From Deltaproteobacteria bacterium (lineage in GTDB: Bacteria > Desulfobacterota > Binatia > Binatales > Binataceae): a stretch of 5,840 nucleotides of DNA. Numbering within the stretch: position 1 is the stretch's first letter; every line of letters starts with the position of its first letter. The translations under genes and the position numbers were made by a program. The stretch is taken from NCBI GenBank assembly GCA_027403435.1, contig DAHZDR010000187.1:1-5840 (forward strand). The letters are read 5' to 3'. This document shows, in pieces, positions 1-5,840 of the stretch. The notes beneath the pieces were generated by a model. It did not search any database and was not told where the DNA came from. It saw only the letters and a list, made by a program, of their open reading frames with translations.

Positions 1-191
1 TCTTTGGGGCGCCGCGGTTGGCGACGCGCGCCGGAAGATCGAAGCGTGGCGCGCCGAGTACAATATCAAGCGCCCGCATTCGAGCCTCGGCTATCGCAGT
101 CCCGGGAAGTTCATCGCATCGCTGGGAGACAATCAAAGGAGCGCGGCGGATTTCGGTTGCTGATCGTCCACACTCGTTTTCGTCGCGGTCA
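1..191 (+). mobile_element. Right end of an IS3-family insertion sequence (probable)
   Basis: The transposase tail at 2-163 is followed after only a few bases by GTCCACACTCGTTTTCGTCG and then CGGTCA, ending at 191. Read in reverse this begins TGACCGCGACGAAAACGAG and goes on to GTGTGGAC. It has the form of IS3-family terminal inverted repeats: a 5'-TG...CA-3' element end, a G/C stretch, an A run, then a GTGGA-like block close to the transposase stop. The boundary at 191 is inferred from that shape, because the left end and target duplication are outside the window. If correct, the element ends 32 bases before the stop codon of the convergent glycosyltransferase-like gene. Confidence 0.45.
2..163 (+). 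CDS. IS3-family transposase, C-terminal fragment (5' end outside window)
   Basis: Frame 2 is open from the window edge to a TGA at 161-163 and gives about 53 residues. They include DARRKIEAWRAEYN followed by IKRPHSSLGYRSPGKF. This is the hallmark end of the integrase-core (rve, DDE) domain of IS3-family OrfB transposases, which cut and join the element's ends. The conserved W just upstream (in LWGAAVGDARRK) aligns with the usual W-F-x-S-L-x-DAR stretch, so the visible part looks undamaged. The catalytic D, D and E residues would lie upstream of the window, so it is not possible to tell whether the full gene is intact. No methionine start is visible because the gene is cut by the window edge. 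Assignment to the IS3 family is firm; the subgroup (IS407-like is my guess) is not. Confidence 0.82.
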   Translation, partial: LWGAAVGDARRKIEAWRAEYNIKRPHSSLGYRSPGKFIASLGDNQRSAADFGC

Positions 192-223
192 ACGGCCTGT
201 CCCAAAGCATCGGCGCGGGCGGT

Positions 224-1897
224 TTAGCGCGCCGCGGGATGTAACGGGCGGGAGGCCGGCGGCGGCAAGAGCGGCGGCGGCGCTTTGGTCGTCAGGCGAA
301 TCCATCCGTGGGCGGCGCTTCGAGTCAGCGCTTCGACGGCCACGATCGCCAGATCTGAAACGTGCGCCAGCGGCCGTTCGCGCAAGTTATCGAACAGGCT
401 GTCGAAATTGAATCGCTCGATAAGCCCGATCCTGCCCATCGGCGCGGCGGCGCGGAGCGCGTGCGCCGCGTCGATTCCGTGGCGGCGTTCGAGCCGCGCC
501 TCGGCGCAGCCGATCTCCCATTGACGGCGAATCCGCGCCCACACCGGCCGCGGGACCATGCGCGTCGCCGCGGCCCCCGGATGGAAGCCGAGACGAAATC
601 CAGCGGCCTTGAGCCGCGCCAGCAGATCGCCGGCCGCGCCCGCGCGGCCGAAATTCGGATCGAAACCGCCGATCGCGCGAAACGCGCCGCGCCGGACGAT
701 CAAGTTACAGGCGGCGGCCGCGGCGCACGCGCCCCCCGCCGTCGCTTCGAATACCGGACCGACGCAGCCATCGAGTCCGCGCCCGGCGCCTTCGTCCATC
801 AGCATCGCGAGCCAATCACGCTCGACGGCGCATTCCGGATCGAGAAACGCCAGCCATTCGCCGCGCGCCGCCGCCGCCGCCAGATTCAGCGCCGCGCCGT
901 AATGGCGGCCCGCCGCGGCGATTGGGCGAACGTCGTCGCGCCGCTCGCCGAGCGCGGCCATGCGCGCCGGGTCGGCAGCGACGAGCGTCTCATGCGGCGG
1001 TCCGGCAAGTTCGCCGGCCGTCGCGAGCGCGCCGGCCGCGGCGCCGCTTTCGGCGCAGGCGATAATTATCGATACGCCGGGCGCCGCGCCGGGCGTGCAC
1101 GCGTCCCCGCTTGCGGCGCGCGCGCTCTGGTACGGAAACGGCGCAAGGCGCCGCGCGACCACGGCCAAGTCGGTCGGCGCGGCGTCGGGAAGCGCCACGC
1201 CCGCCGCGCCCAGCGCCACCGCGCGCGCGGCCAGCTCGGCCGCTGCGGGGCCGGGTTCGGCGAATTCGACGACCAGCGGGCGCGGTCCGGCCGCCGCGTG
1301 CATCCGGAACAGCTCGTCGCGCATCTGGGCGATGTTCCGCGCGGCCAGCGGCGCGAAAATGAGGTCGGCCGCGATCGGCGGAGGCGTGCCGCCGCGCGCG
1401 TCGCGCAGAGCGATCAGCCGGCCGGGATCGACGGCGCGAAGCGCCGTCACAAGGGCGTTCAAATGGCGCGCCGGGACGCCTTCGGGCCCCGCTTCGCCAG
1501 CTTCATTTTGCGCGATATAGCTAAGCAAATACCCCGCGGTCGCGCGAAAGCCGCGGAGCGCGCGCGCCGTGCGAACCACGCCCGCCAGCGCCCGCCGCAG
1601 CCCCGCCGCCGAACTCAACTCCGCCGCCGACACCACGATCTCGGCCAGCGCGCAAAGTCCCGCATGACCGGCGATTCCCGCCATCGCCTCGGCCGGCCGT
1701 TGGCCGATAATCACGGCGTTGATTCCGGCCATGCGCAACTCATGCATCCGCCGGCTGATCCCAAGCTTCAGGTTAAAATCGATCGGCTCCGTGATCGCGG
1801 GGACCCGCGCGGCGGCTAAAATGAACTTTTCGCCGTCCCGCCGCAGATATTTCCCGGCGACGACCGGATTCGCGCCGAACCCTTCCTCAATGCCCAT
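224..1897 (-). CDS. GH-like barrel + GT2 glycosyltransferase fusion protein, probably catalytically impaired
   Basis: The protein has 557 residues from ATG 1897; an in-frame TTG at 2068 would add 57. I prefer 1897 because the extra stretch is AT-richer and unlike the family, although no Shine-Dalgarno precedes 1897. Numbering here is from the ATG. Residues ~10-255 follow the pattern of hydrolase-type TIM barrels fused to glycosyltransferases: GKYLRRDGEKF near the start, a MAGINAV strand, an SYIAQNE strand end (usually GNE, acid/base Glu), ALRAVDPGRLI, and GPRPLVVEFAE near the nucleophile strand. Residues ~274-450 are a GT-A fold: VSIIIA, GEWLAFLDPE in place of the DxD metal site, AIGGFDPNF, then AGAAGDLLARL where active relatives have acidic residues. 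A WEIGCAEARLERRHG helix follows. Active members transfer sugars from nucleotide donors, typically for surface glycans. Alanine is very abundant and replaces several catalytic positions. No membrane segment or signal peptide is evident. The C-terminus is a proline/alanine-rich tail. The gene is convergent with the IS end and divergent from the kinase operon. Activity is doubtful. Confidence 0.82.
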   Translation of the reverse strand: MGIEEGFGANPVVAGKYLRRDGEKFILAAARVPAITEPIDFNLKLGISRRMHELRMAGINAVIIGQRPAEAMAGIAGHAGLCALAEIVVSAAELSSAAGLRRALAGVVRTARALRGFRATAGYLLSYIAQNEAGEAGPEGVPARHLNALVTALRAVDPGRLIALRDARGGTPPPIAADLIFAPLAARNIAQMRDELFRMHAAAGPRPLVVEFAEPGPAAAELAARAVALGAAGVALPDAAPTDLAVVARRLAPFPYQSARAASGDACTPGAAPGVSIIIACAESGAAAGALATAGELAGPPHETLVAADPARMAALGERRDDVRPIAAAGRHYGAALNLAAAAARGEWLAFLDPECAVERDWLAMLMDEGAGRGLDGCVGPVFEATAGGACAAAAACNLIVRRGAFRAIGGFDPNFGRAGAAGDLLARLKAAGFRLGFHPGAAATRMVPRPVWARIRRQWEIGCAEARLERRHGIDAAHALRAAAPMGRIGLIERFNFDSLFDNLRERPLAHVSDLAIVAVEALTRSAAHGWIRLTTKAPPPLLPPPASRPLHPAAR

Positions 1898-1910
1898 GCC
1901 GATGGTTGAC

Positions 1911-1927
1911 AGCCAGATACGTGCCAG
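1911..1927 (-). promoter_or_regulatory. Candidate sigma-54 (-24/-12) promoter for the glycosyltransferase-like gene
   Basis: On the minus strand the sequence is CTGGCACGTATCTGGCT. Against the RpoN consensus YTGGCACG-N4-TTGCW it has a perfect -24 block and the correct GG-to-GC spacing. There is one mismatch in the -12 block (TGGC for TTGC). The invariant -12 GC falls at 1913-1912, so transcription would begin near 1900. That is only about three bases before the chosen ATG at 1897, giving an almost leaderless message and fitting the absence of a Shine-Dalgarno there. A sigma-54 activator is encoded in the neighbouring operon. The near-leaderless geometry is unusual for sigma-54 and lowers confidence; a chance match in a GC-rich genome is possible. 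Confidence 0.35.
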
Positions 1928-2035
1928 TGGTAAATCGTTGATTTTGTACGATTTTTTCGTTCCCGGCGAACCGTAAAGGCGCAAATGGGATGGCCGGTTC
2001 ACGATATGGGGGCAATTTATTGCGTCGTGGCGCGC

Positions 2036-2064
2036 TTGCGGAAGCCTGAATTTTTTTGCAAAAT
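2036..2064 (+). promoter_or_regulatory. Weak candidate sigma-70 promoter for the kinase-regulator operon
   Basis: TTGCGG (2036-2041) and CAAAAT (2059-2064) are separated by 17 bases and resemble -35 and -10 boxes (three and four matches to consensus). The -10 lies inside the inverted repeat at 2053-2071, so a protein bound there would block this promoter, consistent with autorepression. Matches of this quality are common in AT-rich stretches, and the consensus of the host's housekeeping sigma factor is unknown. Confidence 0.2.
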
Positions 2065-2071
2065 GCAAAAA
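2053..2071. promoter_or_regulatory. 19-bp inverted repeat, candidate operator or enhancer site
   Basis: TTTTTGCA-AAA-TGCAAAAA is an exact 8-bp inverted repeat with a 3-base spacer, in the middle of the AT-rich divergent intergenic region. Its size and symmetry suit a dimeric helix-turn-helix protein such as the Fis-type C-terminal domain of the regulator at 3867. Its centre (2062) is about 160 bp upstream of the start predicted from the candidate sigma-54 promoter of the leftward gene and 84 bp upstream of the kinase ATG. It could therefore act as an enhancer for one gene and an operator for the other. A weak stem and no G/C core argue against a transcription terminator. The binding protein is inferred. 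Confidence 0.45.
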
Positions 2072-2145
2072 GCGTGTTCCCCGCGGCCTCCGGTGTGACG
2101 CGGCGACAAATCAGCTAACCAACGCCGGGCCAAGTGGAATTGCCA

Positions 2146-3866
2146 ATGGAAAATCTCGAGCAATCGCCGCCGTCGCGCCGCCCATCGTCAATCGCGAAGC
2201 GCCGCCCGCGACGGCGGCCGGCGCGGCTTCCGCGCGAGGCCACGGATCCGCCGATTATCGCCACGCCCGAAGAGCTCGCGTCCATCCGCGCGATGCTCGA
2301 TTCGATCGAACTGATGGTGACGCGGCTGTTTGACGGCGCCTATGGACGCGACGCCGAGACGCTCGAAATCAGGCGCAAGGCGGCGGCGATCGTCGAGCAG
2401 CACTTCGATGAAGTGGTCGAACAATGGGCGCGCGCGGTCGAGCAGGTGTTCGACGAACTGCAAGCGCTCCATCGGCCGACCCTGGCGAACGCGCTGGTGC
2501 GTTTTCTCGACCATCTGCGCGACCCCGACGATCTGCGCACCTACGTGCATCTGCGGCGGCATTGCCAGGAAGGCATGCTGGCGCGGGCCAAGCCTTCGGA
2601 GTTCAACGTTTTTCATATCGCGCTGAAACAGGTGATTCTGGTCCGCGTGCGCCGCGAAGCGCACGGGCGGCGCGGCGAACAAATCCGCGACGCGGTGGTC
2701 GCGGCGATCGACGAGCGGCGCCTGATGGTCGCGCAGTTCTATATCGAATCCCGCGAAAACGCGCTGCGCGCTTCGGAGGAAAAATATCGCAACTCGATCG
2801 ATCACGCGCCCGACCCGATGTACGAAATCGATCCGGCGACGCTCGAAGTGCTGAGCGCGAATTCCGCCGCGCTGGAACTCCATCGGATTCTGCCCTACGA
2901 ACGCGACATCCCGCTGATCGGCCAGCGGCTGACGGACCTGACGCCGCCCGAGATGCAGCCGCTCATCTACAGGCATATCGCGCAGGTGCGCAAAAACGGC
3001 TCCGATCAGACGCTCGATCTGCCCTTGCGCGGCCGCTATTTCGATATCAATTCGGCGCTGATCACCGCCGGCAACGGCAAATTCCTGCAGATGATCCTGC
3101 ATGACGTATCGCAGCGCCATGAGATGCTCGACACGCTGCTCAAGACCGAACGGCTGGCGGCGGCGGGCACTTTCGCCAGCGGCGTCGCCCACGAGGTCAA
3201 CAATCCGCTCGCCTCGATTTCCTCGCTGGCGCAGTCGTTGTTGCCCGACGAAACCGATCTCGAACGGCGGCGCACGCTGCACACGATCCTCGAACAGATC
3301 ACGCGGATTTCGCGCACGCTCAAGGATTTGCTGAATTTCGCGCGGCCCGCGCCGGGCGAACGCAAGCCTATCGATTTGAACCATCTGATCGAGGAAACGC
3401 TGCGCCTGGTCGCGTACAACAAGCGCTTCGGCGCGATCCGCGTCGAACGCGACCTCGCGCCCGGCCTGCCGCCCGTCCTGGCCGACGCCAACGGCATCCA
3501 GCAGGTGCTGCTCAATCTGCTGTTCAACGCCGCCGACGCGATGCGCGACGGAACCGGCGTCATCCGCGTGGCGACGGCGCGCCATCCCGGCGTTCAGGGC
3601 GAGACCGCGGGCCGGGTCCTGATGCGCGTGGCGGACACCGGCGTCGGCATCCCGCCGCAAAATCTGGAGCGCGTGTTCGATCCGTTTTTCACCACCAAAC
3701 CCGCCGGCGCGGGCGCGGGCCTCGGGCTCTCGCTATGCCAGCGGATCGTCGTCAACAACCACGGCACGATCCGCGTCGAAAGCGCGGCCGGCCAGGGCGC
3801 CGTCGTTTCGATCTGCCTGCCGGTCGCCGCCGCGCGCGCCTGTCGGCCGGAAACCGGGAGGCCCCA

Positions 3867-3870
<4 letters not shown>
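2146..3870 (+). CDS. Soluble PAS-domain sensor histidine kinase, NtrB-like
   Basis: The predicted protein has 574 residues and no membrane segment, so it is probably a cytoplasmic sensor that autophosphorylates on histidine and passes the phosphate to the regulator encoded next. Order: a strongly basic, arginine- and proline-rich leader (about residues 10-35); an all-helical region (about 36-200) loosely resembling RsbRD/RsbU-type N-terminal sensor domains; a PAS domain (about 210-323, from SEEKYRNSIDHAPDPMYEID to HDVS); a HisKA dimerisation helix with the phosphoacceptor H349 in GVAHEVNNPL; and a HATPase domain with N461 (N box, LLFNAADAM), D497 (G1, ADTGVGIP), the F box FDPFFTTK at 511-518 and G2 GAGAGLGL at 521-528. 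All catalytic motifs are intact. The ATG at 2146 has GTGGA seven bases upstream; an in-frame GTG at 2134 would add four residues and has a poorer ribosome site. The gene ends in an ATGA overlap with the regulator. The signal is unknown. Confidence 0.95.
3856..3861 (+). promoter_or_regulatory. Shine-Dalgarno GGGAGG fixing the regulator start
   Basis: GGGAGG lies five bases before the ATG at 3867, inside the last codons of the kinase gene. It selects 3867 over the in-frame upstream ATG at 3735, which would add 44 arginine-rich residues translated from kinase coding sequence. With the ATGA overlap it indicates translational coupling. Confidence 0.8.
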
Positions 3871-5309
<1,439 letters not shown>

Positions 5310-5382
5310 CCGCAGGCCCGGCCGCGGCGCGGCGGGGCGTGGCGTTGATCAATCGGGACGGGTAAACTTGGGAGAATCGAGC

Positions 5383-5399
5383 GGCCGGCCCAGCCGGCC
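5383..5399 (+). promoter_or_regulatory. GC hairpin immediately before the tatA ribosome site
   Basis: GGCCGGC-CCA-GCCGGCC can form a perfect 7-bp all-G/C stem with a three-base loop. It ends two bases before the GGAGAG Shine-Dalgarno of tatA (5402-5407). No T run follows, so it is not a standard intrinsic terminator. It could affect ribosome access, stabilise the 5' end of a processed tatA message, or simply reflect high GC content. Confidence 0.35.
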
Positions 5400-5412
5400 C
5401 CGGAGAGCTATT

Positions 5413-5631
5413 ATGGATATTTTCGCACCGACCCATCTGCTGATTCTGCTGGTGATCGTGCTGGTGATTTTCGGACCGAGCAAGCTGGGCGACGTCGGCG
5501 GCGCGCTCGGGCGCGCGATTCGCGACTTCAAACTCGCGGTCAACGAACCCGAAAGCGTGAAGAGCGCCCCCGCCAGCGCCGATCAAGCGGCGGCTCCGAT
5601 CGCCGAACCCAAGGCCGACAAGCCCGCCTGA
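5413..5631 (+). CDS. tatA: Twin-arginine translocase subunit TatA/TatE
   Basis: The 72-residue product has the complete TatA layout: a short N-terminus (MDIFAPTH), one transmembrane helix at about 8-20 (LLILLVIVLVIF), the FG hinge at F20-G21, an amphipathic helix at about 23-44 (SKLGDVGGALGRAIRDFKLAVNE), and a charged, Ala/Pro-rich tail. TatA oligomerises in the cytoplasmic membrane to form the transport path for folded proteins with twin-arginine signals, recruited by TatC (with TatB where present). It aligns without gaps to E. coli TatA across the membrane and amphipathic helices; position 8, Gln in E. coli, is His here. Short length and the lack of a long C-terminal helix favour TatA/E over TatB. 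The start is set by GGAGAG five bases upstream. It lies 103 bases after the regulator stop, so co-transcription is possible but not assured. No tatC is in the window. Confidence 0.93.
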   Translation: MDIFAPTHLLILLVIVLVIFGPSKLGDVGGALGRAIRDFKLAVNEPESVKSAPASADQAAAPIAEPKADKPA

Positions 5632-5840
5632 ACATCGCCCACGCAAAGCGCGCCACGCGGCCGGCGTGATGCTTCGCCAGATTAATTCAACAATCCGACC
5701 GCCGACGACCGCGCCCACGCACGACGCGCGCGGAACTCTGGCGGATCGCGGAAAGCGCCGCGCCTGAACCGCCGCATTCACGCCATCGCGGGCAATATGC
5801 CGCTATTTTCGGATTTGACCGGCTATGATTGTTAACGCCC
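5632..5840. other. Region after tatA with no supported gene
   Basis: These 209 bases contain no ORF with recognisable motifs. A 32-codon ORF starting at ATG 5669 has no convincing ribosome site. A 5-bp stem (CACGC/GCGTG, 5654-5668) lacks a following T run and is a poor terminator. From about 5790 the sequence becomes more AT-rich, with a small GGCA-ATA-TGCC repeat (5791-5801) and a good -35-like TTGACC at 5815-5820. The matching -10 would fall at or past the window edge. This is compatible with a promoter for a gene further right. Confidence 0.4.

Larger units (their letters stand above)
1898..2145. other. Divergent intergenic region (about 250 bp, relatively AT-rich)
   Basis: This stretch separates the leftward glycosyltransferase-like gene from the rightward kinase gene and must carry both promoters. 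Besides the sites listed separately, it has a small inverted repeat, GCAAT-TT-ATTGC, at 2012-2023. It is open in the leftward frame back to a TTG at 2068, but composition and residue content (many K and N) look non-coding compared with the alanine- and arginine-rich protein that follows. I see no RNA gene in it. Confidence 0.6.

Noticed and set aside
362..1819. Long plus-strand ORF (485 codons) opposite the glycosyltransferase-like gene
   Set aside because: The translation is arginine-rich with no domain motif, while the minus strand carries recognisable GT2 motifs. It is a typical shadow of GC-biased codon use.
1898..2068. N-terminal extension of the glycosyltransferase-like gene from a TTG codon
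   Set aside because: The extra 57 residues are lysine/asparagine-rich, AT-biased and lie in the expected divergent promoter region. They also lack a good ribosome site.
2188..3660. Minus-strand ORF of 490 codons opposite the kinase
   Set aside because: The plus strand holds an unbroken set of histidine kinase motifs. The antisense frame has no recognisable motif and is explained by codon bias.
5654..5668. CACGC/GCGTG stem after tatA as a terminator
   Set aside because: The stem is only 5 bp and no T run follows. Such stems are frequent by chance at this GC content.
5669..5767. Small 32-codon ORF after tatA
   Set aside because: No convincing Shine-Dalgarno, no motif, and a composition matching surrounding non-coding sequence.
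5825..5840. Possible start of another gene (ATGATTGTTAACGCC) at the window end
   Set aside because: Only five codons are visible, with no well-spaced ribosome site, so it cannot be supported.

Overview
This is a GC-rich bacterial window carrying the tail of an insertion sequence, a leftward glycosyltransferase-like gene, a rightward NtrB/NtrC-type two-component pair, and a tatA gene. Codon third positions are mostly G or C, and long antisense shadow ORFs run opposite every real gene. The gene content suggests a soil or environmental Gram-negative lineage such as Binatota, Rokubacteria/Methylomirabilota, Acidobacteria or a deltaproteobacterium-like group. That placement is inference from gene style; no rRNA or other phylogenetic marker is present.

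Layout: (1) Positions 1-191 hold the C-terminal end of an IS3-family transposase and a probable right terminus of that element. (2) Positions 224-1897, minus strand, encode a two-part protein. It has an N-terminal half resembling a glycoside-hydrolase-like TIM barrel and a C-terminal family-2 glycosyltransferase (GT2) domain. Several catalytic positions are substituted, many by alanine. (3) Positions 1898-2145 are the divergent intergenic region, visibly more AT-rich than its surroundings. It holds a 19-bp inverted repeat and, on the minus strand just before the glycosyltransferase start, a near-consensus sigma-54 -24/-12 sequence. (4) Positions 2146-3870 encode a soluble PAS-containing histidine kinase. 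It is translationally coupled by an ATGA overlap to (5) 3867-5309, a complete NtrC-type response regulator (receiver, AAA+ with GAFTGA, Fis HTH). (6) Positions 5413-5631 encode a 72-residue TatA/E protein with its own strong Shine-Dalgarno. (7) The last ~200 bases hold no gene I can support.

Working model (inference): the kinase senses a cytoplasmic signal and phosphorylates the regulator, which activates sigma-54 promoters. The inverted repeat lies about 160 bp upstream of the predicted start of the divergent transcript, a normal enhancer distance. The neighbouring glycosyltransferase-like gene is therefore a plausible target, and the same site could serve autoregulation of the kinase operon. 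The most unusual item is the glycosyltransferase-like protein itself, which looks like a catalytically impaired member of a fused hydrolase-barrel/GT2 family. I see no CRISPR array, no RNA gene, and no clearly new defence or mobile system.
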